NCBI RefSeq assembly: GCF_022549215.1
Contig: NZ_JAKZFC010000002.1
Location: 124,001-188,000 of the forward strand
Source: Solibacillus palustris
GTDB taxonomy: Bacteria; Bacillota; Bacilli; Bacillales_A; Planococcaceae
DNA length: 64,000 nucleotides
Direction: 5' to 3'
Shown here: positions 38,999-47,085 of the stretch, piece after piece
Layout of the letters: every line of letters begins with the position of its first letter
Numbering within the stretch: position 1 is the stretch's first letter
Notes under the pieces: generated by a model
Seen by the model: only the letters and a program-made list of their open reading frames with translations
Databases searched by the model: none
What the model was told of the DNA's origin: nothing
Position numbers and translations under genes: made by a program

Positions 38999-39553
38999 GT
39001 GCGAGTATATAAACCAATCAAAGTAAGTGAAGCATTTGATATAAAAAACATCGATTATTTCACATCTTTATTTTCTGACGAATGTTATGCAATAAAAAAC
39101 GCTAATAAGTACATTTGCGTGAGGTATAATCCTGATATATATAATATTAACCAAGAAAAAATAGCGGAATTTTTTTCTAAAGATTTATATAAACCCTTAA
39201 CTATGACTAATTACAAGTTTCTGTATTTATTGTTGGAAATTTCAAAAAGTGAAGTTTTTAAATTTGTTAATTTTGAATTTAAATTTGATGGAGAAGAAGC
39301 CGAGATTGAAAAGATGCAAGTAAAAGAAATGATAGAAGATGATGTAAAATCTTCTTTTGAATTTTTAAATGAAACAGGACAAAAGATTAGCTATATTGAT
39401 TTTGATATATTCGATAAGTATAATTCAATTCGAATATTTTCAAGCGGTAATATTGGCGTTTCAAACAGATTTAATGAAGAATATAATAATATATTATTAA
39501 ATCTAATCGAATTTCTTTTTACTGGAAAAGGTTTAATTAATAATGAAGGATAA
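38999..39553 (+). CDS. Unknown protein, gene 1 of the AT-rich three-gene operon (184 aa)
   Basis: GTG at 38999 follows GAAAGGAAG; the ATG two bases earlier is in a frame closed after ten codons. The product is soluble, acidic and alpha/beta (FDIKNIDYFTSLFSDECYAI, EIEKMQVKEMIEDDVKSSFE, YIDFDIFDKYNSIRIF). No family or catalytic motif was recognised. A TATAAT at about 38964-38969 may be the promoter -10. It is AT-richer than the phage genes and overlaps the next gene by 11 bases. Together with genes 2 and 3 it forms a candidate defence or exclusion operon; this is an inference from location and composition. Confidence 0.7.
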   Translation: MRVYKPIKVSEAFDIKNIDYFTSLFSDECYAIKNANKYICVRYNPDIYNINQEKIAEFFSKDLYKPLTMTNYKFLYLLLEISKSEVFKFVNFEFKFDGEEAEIEKMQVKEMIEDDVKSSFEFLNETGQKISYIDFDIFDKYNSIRIFSSGNIGVSNRFNEEYNNILLNLIEFLFTGKGLINNEG

Positions 39554-40229
39554 AATAAAATCGAAATTATCAGATGCGTTTTTCATATTTACAGGAAGTG
39601 TATTAGCGTTGATAATCTCAACCAAATACACAGCAAATATTACAACGTTTATGAAAAGTATTCCTATAAGTGCAAGCAATATAGAAAAGTTTTTAGGGAT
39701 TCTTTTTTCATTTTCAGTAGTGATAGGTTATATAGTAAGCATGGTTGTTTGGGCAACTATAAAGAAACTAATAGCTTTTAATGTGAGACCAAAAATATTA
39801 ATTACATATACAAATGAGAAAAATAAAACTCTTGAAATTTTAGATTTCAAAAAAAATCCAGAAGAACCACAGTTTCTTAGAATAAAATTTTCTGCTAAAT
39901 TCAATTTACTTCAATTAACACTCTTAAAAATGATGCAATGTAAAGTGAAAATGGAAATGAACCCCAAAATTTTTTCTGTAGAATTGAATGATGGTTTTGA
40001 AACAGACGAACATAGTGAGATAAATAATAATGTATGGTATTTCAAAATATTCGATTTATACTCTTCGTCAAAGAATGAAACGCAAATTTTTAAAGATCTA
40101 CAATTACAACGCATTTCAGCTGGGGTTAGTGAAATTAAATTTAGTATGGAAGTTAGTAACTCAAAACTAAAATGGTTTTTGTATAAATATTGTATTTTTG
40201 ATGTTAAAAACTTGCAAATTGAAGGGTAG
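39543..40229 (+). CDS. Membrane protein, gene 2 of the three-gene operon (228 aa)
   Basis: The product has two membrane segments (AFFIFTGSVLALIISTKYTA at about 12-31 and LGILFSFSVVIGYIVSMVVW at about 50-69) and a cytoplasmic domain of about 150 residues that looks beta-rich (KILITYTNEKNKTLEILDFK, EPQFLRIKFSAKFNLLQL). It starts within gene 1, so translation is coupled. A membrane-anchored domain between two soluble proteins fits a sensor-effector complex at the membrane. No family recognised. Confidence 0.7.
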   Translation: MKDKIKSKLSDAFFIFTGSVLALIISTKYTANITTFMKSIPISASNIEKFLGILFSFSVVIGYIVSMVVWATIKKLIAFNVRPKILITYTNEKNKTLEILDFKKNPEEPQFLRIKFSAKFNLLQLTLLKMMQCKVKMEMNPKIFSVELNDGFETDEHSEINNNVWYFKIFDLYSSSKNETQIFKDLQLQRISAGVSEIKFSMEVSNSKLKWFLYKYCIFDVKNLQIEG

Positions 40230-40239
40230 GATTTGGGTA

Positions 40240-41223
40240 ATGAATTATCTGCAAAAAAACCAGAGATATACTCTATATAAATTAAAAAACGAAATTGCTG
40301 ATTTTAATTATGTACAAAATGAAATCCTCGAAAAGAAGTTTCGTGAAAAATTGTCAACAAAGAACATACCAGAAAATATTCCTGAAGAAGATAAATATTT
40401 TATTTCACAGTGGGTTTCTTCAAGTGAAGAAACTGAGGTTAATTTCCCTAATGATGATATAAAATTCAAATATAAAAAGGCTTTAGCTTCGTGTGAATTC
40501 ACTACCCGTCAGATTAAAGATAGCGTAACTGGAATACTTTTACCTAAAAAAGAACGTTTAAATACTTCTTTAATTGATGTTCTATTTATAGAATGGAACG
40601 ATAATTATTATATGATTGTTTTCTCGACAGAATTTTACGATTTACGTAGAATTAAAAATCTTGTTGGTGAAAATCTAATAGATCCAATTACTGCTATACA
40701 TCAGATTAATTCAGAATTGTTTAATTGGTTGTTCTATAAATTTATTCAAAAAGATTTTCAAATTAATGAGGAAATTTATTTAGATAATATTAACGGTTTT
40801 ACAGGAAACGTTATCAATGAAGATAACCAATTTGAAGGCCGAAGTACACAAACAGCTGAATTAATTATTACAAAAGCATTTTTAACAAATGGATATCCAA
40901 TTACATCTATAAAAATGGATTTACAAATGCCTGAAGCCACAATGACCTTTTATTTACGCGAAATTTCTAATGATAATAAGGAACTTCAAATGGTAGTAGC
41001 GAAGAATTCGAGTATAGATCTACCGATTACTCCAGAAGATAAAGCGGTTATAATTCCAATGTATTTATACCTTTATTTGATTCCTAAAATTGTTAAAATT
41101 TACAAAGCTATTGAAAAGAGTTATCTATCTAGCAACAAAAATGAATTTCTAACAAGTATTGGTATAGAAGTCATTAAAACTATTATGGCAAAGAACAATA
41201 TTAGTATTAAAGAATTAGAGTGA
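40240..41223 (+). CDS. Unknown protein, gene 3 of the three-gene operon (327 aa)
   Basis: ATG at 40240 is preceded by GGTAGGATTTGGG. The soluble product contains EFTTRQIKDSVTGILLPKKE, LIDVLFIEWNDNYYMIVFST, TQTAELIITKAFLTNGYPIT and a helical C-terminus. No nuclease, ATPase or protease motif was found. It ends 15 bases before a terminator that is almost a copy of the one before the operon. Function unknown. Confidence 0.7.
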   Translation: MNYLQKNQRYTLYKLKNEIADFNYVQNEILEKKFREKLSTKNIPENIPEEDKYFISQWVSSSEETEVNFPNDDIKFKYKKALASCEFTTRQIKDSVTGILLPKKERLNTSLIDVLFIEWNDNYYMIVFSTEFYDLRRIKNLVGENLIDPITAIHQINSELFNWLFYKFIQKDFQINEEIYLDNINGFTGNVINEDNQFEGRSTQTAELIITKAFLTNGYPITSIKMDLQMPEATMTFYLREISNDNKELQMVVAKNSSIDLPITPEDKAVIIPMYLYLYLIPKIVKIYKAIEKSYLSSNKNEFLTSIGIEVIKTIMAKNNISIKELE

Positions 41224-41237
41224 TTTAATTTAAATTA

Positions 41238-41278
41238 GGCCCGTCATACTGTAAATCGCAGTAGTGGCGGGCTTTTTT
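41238..41278 (+). terminator. Terminator after the three-gene operon (copy B)
   Basis: GCCCGTCATACTG pairs with CAGTAGTGGCGGGC and is followed by TTTTTT. Sequence and loop are close to copy A at 38873-38918. The stretch 41279-41427 after it has no gene on either strand. Confidence 0.88.
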
Positions 41279-41427
41279 GCGTTTACATAAAAATAATTTG
41301 AAAATATTAAAATAAATACTTACCCCTCCGCAATATAATTAAATTGTTTTGGAAGGAGCTTCTTTTATAAACTGTATTTTTGATACTTTTTGTTTAGAGA
41401 TTAAACTTAAATTAGGATACATAAAAG

Positions 41428-42681
41428 TTACTTAGCCCTGAAATCTCCAATACTTATTAAAAGGGTACTACCATAACTCTCTATCATATACTTACTTGTA
41501 TAAATAGTACCTTTATCAGAGGAAAATACCTCATTCTTAGGAATGCTTATTCCATATAAATCTTTTACAATACCTACAATTAAATCCGGGTTATCAGTTT
41601 TCTTATAGGAAACCGAACCTTTATAGTTTCCAGATTGCATCTTAATAACAAAAGTATTTTTATCAAAACCTACAGTACTTCCTGCATCAGTAAAAGTTAC
41701 TTCACGTCCGCTATCTTTTAATTTTTGATATGTACTACTAGACAAACTATCAACTAACTTATTAACTGTTTCTACATCAACAGATTTAGCAGTCTCACTT
41801 ACAGGTAATTTAGCGTCATTATAATCTGGACTATTTTCAACTGGAGGATTCGGCTTTGTATTACCATCGTTATTTCCTCCACCAGTTACAGGCGTCTCAC
41901 TTCCTAATTTACCTACACGTAAACTTTTATCTAATTTACTCATTCCTTTATTAGCTTGACCAACTAAGCTTAAACCTTCTTCATTTTTGTAAGCTAATAA
42001 TGAAATCCCTGTGGCTGAATCAACATTAGCGTTATGCATACGATATAAAAATGCAGCTACTTGACCACGTGTTAAATTGTTATTACTGCCAAAGAATTTA
42101 AATAAATCAGTACCTTCAAATTGTGGGTTTTGTCCCGTGGTAATGCCTTCTCCAATCATGTAATAAATCGAGTCACTTAAAGCATTAGCGTTTCCTGTCA
42201 TATGTCCGATTGTTTGTGCGATAACGCCTCGTTTTACAGCGGTATTTCTTAAACTATTTTCAAAATAACCGTTTAACGGAACGCCGTATGAAGCTAATCC
42301 ATCATAATAAGTATCACTCCAATGTTTATCCGGGGTATATTTAATTAAATCTCCCTTTTCATCTTTTATCTTTAAAAACTCAGCTAACATCTTAGCAAAT
42401 TGTGCTTCAGTAATCGATTCGTTCGGTTTAAATGTACCATCTGGATAACCTTCAACAATCCCTCTATCCTTAGCCCAATTAATCGCTTCAAAAGCATAAT
42501 TCCCTTTATCTACATCTTTAAATTGACTTACTACTTGCTGAGCTACTTTTGTATTTATTTCATTGCTTGAAGCTTCTGCAGTAATTACCTCTGTTCCAAG
42601 AGCACCATATACACTAGCAGCTATTAAAATACTGCAGAATCCTAACTTTGCACTATTTAATATAATATTTTTTTTATACAT
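41428..42681 (-). CDS. Surface protein with SLH domains A
   Basis: The 417-residue product has a signal peptide (LGFCSILIAASVYGALG) and three S-layer homology motifs at about residues 50-225 (FKDVDKGNYAFEAINWAKDR, GYPDGTFKPNESITEAQFAK, NLTRGQVAAFLYRMH). They anchor the protein to the wall polymer. A conserved GLSLVGQANKGMSKLDKSLR follows, then a proline-rich linker and a C-terminal domain of about 115 residues. ATG at 42681 has AGGAGGAG upstream; the frame begins at 42705. It is a paralogue of the neighbour at 42800 with a diverged C-terminus. The pair runs against the phage late genes, as lysogenic conversion genes do. Confidence 0.85.
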   Translation of the reverse strand: MYKKNIILNSAKLGFCSILIAASVYGALGTEVITAEASSNEINTKVAQQVVSQFKDVDKGNYAFEAINWAKDRGIVEGYPDGTFKPNESITEAQFAKMLAEFLKIKDEKGDLIKYTPDKHWSDTYYDGLASYGVPLNGYFENSLRNTAVKRGVIAQTIGHMTGNANALSDSIYYMIGEGITTGQNPQFEGTDLFKFFGSNNNLTRGQVAAFLYRMHNANVDSATGISLLAYKNEEGLSLVGQANKGMSKLDKSLRVGKLGSETPVTGGGNNDGNTKPNPPVENSPDYNDAKLPVSETAKSVDVETVNKLVDSLSSSTYQKLKDSGREVTFTDAGSTVGFDKNTFVIKMQSGNYKGSVSYKKTDNPDLIVGIVKDLYGISIPKNEVFSSDKGTIYTSKYMIESYGSTLLISIGDFRAK

Positions 42682-42799
42682 AATTCTCCTCCTAATATTC
42701 AACATTTACTATGACTGGAATGGAAGAGGGTGCTGGATTAAAGGTTTAATTAACCAATTTTTATATTATTAAAATATCCCAACACACCTTAATTATTTT

Positions 42800-43981
42800 T
42801 TACTTTATGTCTAAAATGTAAGCACCAATAGAATATCTAATCGAGTACTTACTATTTTGAATGTTCATATCAGACGCTCCTCCAGTTAATTTACTTTCAC
42901 TTATACCCATTAAATTTGCATACAACTCAATTACGCCGTCATGAGGAAAATCTGCCGCAATTATATCCAACTCACCGTCTTTCATGTAGAAGAAAATATT
43001 TGTATAGTAACCATTTCTATCGTCACTGTACCCAACAGACACAGAACCAGTACTTTGCTGTTTAGTTGAACTAAATTTAAAACCTTTATTTTCTAACTTC
43101 TGAATATTCTCATCACCCACAAGAGTTTTTAATTCATTAATGTATTCACTATCAGTTTTTATAGGAGGACTCGGTTTTACTACTTCAAAACCATCTCCAA
43201 AGAAATTATCATATTTTCCATCGGGACCTAAATTTCCAAAACGTAAACTTTTATCTAATCTACTTATTCCTTTATTTGCTTGACCAACTAAAGATAGACC
43301 TTCTTGATTTTCATGAGCATCTATAGCATTTCCTATAGCTTCATCTATACTAGCATTATGCATACGGTATAAAAATGCTGCTACTTCCGCTCTAGTTAAT
43401 GTGTTTTGAGAACCAAAATACTTTAATATATCTTTATTTTCGAATTGAGGATTCTGACCAGTAGTAATTCCTTCTCCAATCATATAGTTGATTGAGTCGG
43501 TTAACGAAGTAGCATTTCCAGTTAAGTGACCGATTACTTGCGCAACTACTCCACGCTTAACAGGTTTGTTTCTTAAATTATTATCAAAATAGGCATTCAA
43601 CGGAACGCCGTAACTTGCAAGCGCATCATAATAATCATCCGCCCAATGAAGATCAGATGTGTATTTATTTAAGTCCCCTTTATCATCTTTTAACTGCAGA
43701 AATTCAGAAATCATTTTTGCAAATTGTGCCTCAGTTACACTATCATTAGGACCATATTTACCGTTTGGTTTTCCTTTGCTATTGGTATAACCACTTACAA
43801 TGCCTCGTTGTTGTGCCCACTGGATAGCATCATAAGCATAATGATTTTTACTAACGTCAGTAAATTGTGCACTCGCTTGTACATTGGTTATATTTGGACC
43901 ATCCGCAAATGCTCCAGTTGGTACAGCTAAACTTGATAATAAAAGTGTACTCATTGCTGCCACTTTCAATTGTTTTTTCAT
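42800..43981 (-). CDS. Surface protein with SLH domains B
   Basis: The 393-residue product has a signal peptide (VAAMSTLLLSSLAVPTGAFA) and three SLH motifs (FTDVSKNHYAYDAIQWAQQR, GYTNSKGKPNGKYGPNDSVT, TLTRAEVAAFLYRMHNAS). The same GLSLVGQANKGISRLDKSLR block follows. The C-terminal 120 residues share only short matches with paralogue A (GIS near the end, NSKY). RBS GGAGG is 10 bases upstream of the ATG. It would be displayed on the host surface and may change S-layer or phage receptor properties; this role is inferred. Confidence 0.85.
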   Translation of the reverse strand: MKKQLKVAAMSTLLLSSLAVPTGAFADGPNITNVQASAQFTDVSKNHYAYDAIQWAQQRGIVSGYTNSKGKPNGKYGPNDSVTEAQFAKMISEFLQLKDDKGDLNKYTSDLHWADDYYDALASYGVPLNAYFDNNLRNKPVKRGVVAQVIGHLTGNATSLTDSINYMIGEGITTGQNPQFENKDILKYFGSQNTLTRAEVAAFLYRMHNASIDEAIGNAIDAHENQEGLSLVGQANKGISRLDKSLRFGNLGPDGKYDNFFGDGFEVVKPSPPIKTDSEYINELKTLVGDENIQKLENKGFKFSSTKQQSTGSVSVGYSDDRNGYYTNIFFYMKDGELDIIAADFPHDGVIELYANLMGISESKLTGGASDMNIQNSKYSIRYSIGAYILDIK

Positions 43982-44078
43982 TTTAAAAAAACCTCCTAAT
44001 TTTTACATTTACATTTTATACATTATCTTACAATGACGAGTAAATCTATGTCTTTTTTTTAGTTCATAAATCTTCCAT

Positions 44079-44107
44079 TTGCTATACGAGAACATTTGTT
44101 CTAAAAT
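44079..44107 (+). promoter_or_regulatory. SOS-controlled promoter with LexA box
   Basis: TTGCTA (44079-44084) and TAAAAT (44102-44107) are 17 bases apart. The spacer holds AGAACATTTGTTCT (44089-44102), a match to the Gram-positive LexA/DinR box GAAC-N4-GTTC. LexA bound there would block the promoter until DNA damage. Confidence 0.8.
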
Positions 44108-44153
44108 GAACACAAACTATTGTTCGTATTTTAATTTTAGGGGAGTGCAGATT

Positions 44154-44375
44154 ATGCAAGAACAACTAAAAAAAGCAGTGCAACGTAATCAATTAATCGA
44201 TTTGATGTATATATCAAAGAATGGTGCCATTAGTAAACGTCGTATTAAAATCATCAAAATAATAGGTGATAAGTTTCAAGTGTATTGCTTTACCAAACAA
44301 TCAAAACGTACTTTTATCATAGACAATGTGTTAGCAATTGCTCCAGTCGTTTATAAAGAGCGTGGTATCGTATGA
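44154..44375 (+). CDS. Short WYL-like protein, SOS-regulated
   Basis: The 73-residue product starts at ATG 44154 after GGGGAGTG. It looks like a minimal WYL domain: NQLIDLMYISKNGAISKRRI, GDKFQVYCFTKQSKRTFIID and NVLAIAPVV. Such short WYL proteins accompany YolD/UvrX-type SOS genes in Bacillales. It is the first gene behind the LexA box and its stop overlaps the next start by 4 bases. WYL domains sense nucleic-acid or nucleotide ligands in other proteins; the role here is unknown. Confidence 0.7.
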   Translation: MQEQLKKAVQRNQLIDLMYISKNGAISKRRIKIIKIIGDKFQVYCFTKQSKRTFIIDNVLAIAPVVYKERGIV

Positions 44376-44713
44376 CAGAAGAACAACAGCAACTACTTCA
44401 CCAATTTATTTTAATCGACATGGCGCATAGGTCTTTAATGAGTGATAAAGAGCAAATTGAAAAATATCCAGATCGTTTTAAAACGGAAAAATTGCAAGAC
44501 GTAATTAATAAGTTGCTTGATGCAATCCATCATGATTATTACAACTTACAACGTCTTTTAAGGTTAAATAAGATACAAGTTGGTGGATGGAAACGGGTGG
44601 ATGATGAACATAGCAATTATCTTTACACGATGCAGGGAATTGAAGGGGTTTTGAAATATAATAATAAACAACTAAAAAATGAAGTTGAAAATATGCTCAC
44701 CCAAAAGTTTTAA
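44372..44713 (+). CDS. Hypothetical SOS-operon protein (113 aa)
   Basis: Coupled to the WYL-like gene through an ATGA overlap. The helical product (MTEEQQQLLHQFILIDMAHR, LLDAIHHDYYNLQRLLRLNK) has no recognised domain. Regulation by the shared LexA-box promoter is inferred. Confidence 0.6.
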   Translation: MTEEQQQLLHQFILIDMAHRSLMSDKEQIEKYPDRFKTEKLQDVINKLLDAIHHDYYNLQRLLRLNKIQVGGWKRVDDEHSNYLYTMQGIEGVLKYNNKQLKNEVENMLTQKF

Positions 44714-44808
44714 TTGGGGGGAGTTTTTACGTCCAAATAGACAGTTTCGCGCATTTCATTTACTTTGCATATTAAATACTGTAAGTTGATGTAAAGGAGG
44801 CGAGATGC

Positions 44809-45096
44809 ATGTACGCATTACCCAATTCATTGTTACAGCGAGTAGGAGAGTACAAAACGGAAATATACCGTATGGAGTTATTGAGTCACCAAGCTATCGT
44901 AAATATTCACTTAAATATTTTCGGTGTGAATCCGCACGAGACCTATTTAGCAAATTACGAAGTTATCAGATTGAGCGATGAGCTAACTACAAACGGCACT
45001 TGCAACGGCATCAACAAGACAAAAGAGGACACTCTTAAATTAGTAGAGGATTTTGCGACAAAAGCAATGGAGGACAAGGACCGTTATTGGTCGTGA
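44809..45096 (+). CDS. Hypothetical protein (95 aa)
   Basis: ATG at 44809 follows AAAGGAGGCGAG. The product (MYALPNSLLQRVGEYKTEIY and on) is helical with no recognised motif. A 95-base gap separates it from the SOS-operon genes, and a terminator follows, so it could be the last gene of that operon. Function unknown. Confidence 0.6.
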   Translation: MYALPNSLLQRVGEYKTEIYRMELLSHQAIVNIHLNIFGVNPHETYLANYEVIRLSDELTTNGTCNGINKTKEDTLKLVEDFATKAMEDKDRYWS

Positions 45097-45117
45097 CATC
45101 ATGGATAAACATAATTA

Positions 45118-45152
45118 ATGCCTTCCCATCATCTGCGGAGGGCTTATTTTTA
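45118..45152 (+). terminator. Terminator after the 95-aa gene
   Basis: GCCTTCC pairs with GGAGGGC (one G-U) around a 9-base loop, followed by TTATTTTTAT. Confidence 0.7.
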
Positions 45153-45218
45153 TCCTTGTATTATTTGTCATATAAATACATAATTAACACGAAATACAAT
45201 TTCGGTAGGAGGACAAAT

Positions 45219-46673
45219 ATGAAAAGTTTAAAAATTTTACTTGCATCAGTGCTAGTATTTTTCTCTTTTTCGTTTGCAAACGTTGAAGAGGCTGATGCAT
45301 CGAGTGGCATTACGATTTATGTCGATAATGCAAAACAATCATACAGTGACAAGGCAGTATTAAAAAACGGTAGTACTCTAGTACCGTTGCGAGGTATTTT
45401 TGAAGTTTTAGGTGCAGAGGTTAAGTGGGACCAAACATCTAAAACAATTGATGCAACAAAAGGTACGACTAAAATTTGGCTTAAAATCGGCTCAAAAGCA
45501 ACTAAAGTAAATGGGAAAACAGTAAACATTGATGTGCCAGCGCAAGTTGTTAGCGGCAGCACACTTGTACCACTTCGATTCATCGGGGAGGCTCTCGGCG
45601 CTGAAGTTAAGTGGAATCAAGCAACAAAAACTATTAATATTACTGCATCAAATGATGTTGTAGTTGATGAACCGAATAAACCAACTACTAAAAAGCCTAT
45701 GAAAGTGCATTTTATCGATGTTGGTCAAGGTGACGCTACTTTAATACAACTAGCAGACGGTAAAAATGCATTAATCGATGCAGGGACAGATGGAGATGGC
45801 GAAACAGTAGTTGCGTATCTAAAATCACTAGGCATTAAAAAGTTAGACTATGCAATTGCAACACATCCTGATGCTGATCATATCGGCGGTATGGTAGATG
45901 TATTAAATGCATTTACAGTTGGTACTTTCGTTGATTCAGGAAAAACACACACATCTCAAACTTACGAAAATATGTTATTAGCTATCGACAAGAAAAACAT
46001 TAAATATGTAGTGCCGGAGTATGAACAAATTTTAGAATATGATAACGATACGGACGCATATTTACAAATTCTTCATGCTAACCCTGATGCCGAAGATACT
46101 AACGATGCAAGTTTAGTTGTTGGTGGAGGGTACTGTGGAACAGAGTACTTATTAATGGGTGACGCAAGTAAAGAAATTGAAAGTGAACTTGTAGATAATT
46201 ATGAATCGTTCTTTGCTCAAATTATAAAAGTAGGGCATCATGGTTCTAACACAAGTAGCTCGTTAGATTTCTTGAAAGCCGTGAATCCAGAAGTTGCAAT
46301 TTTATCTTATGGTAAAGATAATTCTTACGGCCATCCTCATCAAGAAGTATTAGCTAACATTAAAGCGGTTGGAGCGAAAGCGTATTCTACAGCTCAAGAC
46401 GGTACAATTGTAGCTACTATGGATTGTAATGGCTATAAATTGGATGGCAAAGAATTTGTAGTGCCTGGTGACATCGACAAGCCGGACCCAAAACCAGAAC
46501 CTAAGCCAGAACCGAAACCGGAACCTGAGCCACCGACAACACCTACACTACCAAGCAAAACATATAAAAATTGCTCAGAATTACGTGTAGATTATCCAAA
46601 AGGCGTTTCATCTGACCATCCTGCTTATCAGTCTAAAATGGACCGAGACAATGACGGCTGGGCATGTGAGTAA
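45219..46673 (+). CDS. Secreted copper-amine-oxidase-N / metallo-beta-lactamase-fold / Excalibur protein
   Basis: The 484-residue product has a signal peptide (LKILLASVLVFFSFSFANVE), a copper amine oxidase N-terminal-like stalk domain (about 27-145, two NGSTLVPLR-type repeats), and a metallo-beta-lactamase-fold domain of the ComEC/Rec2 type (about 160-415: MKVHFIDVGQGDATLIQLAD, THPDADHIGG with zinc ligands, VGHHGSNTSSS). A PEPKPEP repeat linker leads to an Excalibur calcium-binding motif (NCSELRVDYP.. DRDNDGWACE). It is a secreted wall-associated hydrolase, possibly a nuclease or phosphodiesterase. ATG at 45219 has AGGAGG upstream. It could belong to the prophage or the host. Confidence 0.85.
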   Translation: MKSLKILLASVLVFFSFSFANVEEADASSGITIYVDNAKQSYSDKAVLKNGSTLVPLRGIFEVLGAEVKWDQTSKTIDATKGTTKIWLKIGSKATKVNGKTVNIDVPAQVVSGSTLVPLRFIGEALGAEVKWNQATKTINITASNDVVVDEPNKPTTKKPMKVHFIDVGQGDATLIQLADGKNALIDAGTDGDGETVVAYLKSLGIKKLDYAIATHPDADHIGGMVDVLNAFTVGTFVDSGKTHTSQTYENMLLAIDKKNIKYVVPEYEQILEYDNDTDAYLQILHANPDAEDTNDASLVVGGGYCGTEYLLMGDASKEIESELVDNYESFFAQIIKVGHHGSNTSSSLDFLKAVNPEVAILSYGKDNSYGHPHQEVLANIKAVGAKAYSTAQDGTIVATMDCNGYKLDGKEFVVPGDIDKPDPKPEPKPEPKPEPEPPTTPTLPSKTYKNCSELRVDYPKGVSSDHPAYQSKMDRDNDGWACE

Positions 46674-46677
46674 ATAA

Positions 46678-46714
46678 CAAAAACCTTCCATCTTAATTGG
46701 TGGAAGGTTTTTAA
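46678..46714 (+). terminator. Terminator after the secreted hydrolase
   Basis: AAAAACCTTCCA pairs with TGGAAGGTTTTT around a 9-base loop. The following 46715-47003 holds no gene; it contains an inverted near-copy of the core of the 23-bp repeat (TCGCACCTGCC at 46732-46742) and a CCGAA/TTCGG hairpin near 46861. Confidence 0.85.
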
Positions 46715-47003
46715 TAAGAAGAAATATGTATTCGCACCTGCCTATGCGATCTTTTTTTATTTTTATAAATAAACTTGCATAAAAATAGAGCACCCCCAAA
46801 TGTACCCCACTTCAACATCCTTCATTCGGTTGTAATCGGTTTAATATTTTTTCCTTAAAACCGAATATTTTTCGGCAGAAAAAATAAAACTAATTGTAAA
46901 CCGCATCAAATCAACATTAACAAGCGTTTATTGTAGTATAACGATATGTTCAAATAAATTTTTTAATTTGTTATCATAAATATATATAATTCATTGGAAT
47001 CTA

Positions 47004-47031
47004 TTTACGTTCGTGCTACGATAAATATACT
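47004..47031 (+). promoter_or_regulatory. Promoter of aroK (sigma-A type)
   Basis: TTTACG at 47004-47009 and TATACT at 47026-47031 with a 16-base spacer, 55 bases before the aroK start. Confidence 0.6.
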
Positions 47032-47085
47032 AAATAGTGAGTAAAGTTAGATGGAGTAGTTCGTAATTAGAAGAAGGTGATTGGC

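Larger units (their letters stand above)
1..46714. mobile_element. Prophage with PBSX-type contractile tail (left end outside window, right end approximate)
   Basis: The gene order is that of a temperate phage: integrase, ImmA-type protease, repressor, Cro, antirepressor, recombination and replication genes, late regulator, terminase, portal, head, Xkd-like contractile tail, holins and amidase. The integrase is cut by the left edge of the window, so the left attachment site is absent. On the right, the last gene with lytic function is the amidase ending at 38869. Genes up to 46673 look accessory (SLH proteins, SOS-controlled small genes, secreted hydrolase) and the first clear housekeeping gene is aroK at 47086. 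The right boundary is therefore an estimate; it could lie anywhere from about 44.0 to 47.0 kb. Whether the phage is still inducible cannot be told, but no broken structural gene was seen. Confidence 0.85.

Noticed and set aside
41279-41427. GGAAGGAGCTTC stretch near 41350 as the RBS of a gene
   Set aside because: No frame longer than a few codons follows it on the plus strand before the SLH gene end.
45317-45583. 88-codon leftward frame opposite the secreted hydrolase
   Set aside because: It is the antisense shadow of the copper-amine-oxidase-like repeats, with no RBS.
46715-47003. Right attachment site (attR)
   Set aside because: The left junction is outside the window, so no core repeat can be compared. 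Only weak arm-like similarity was seen.
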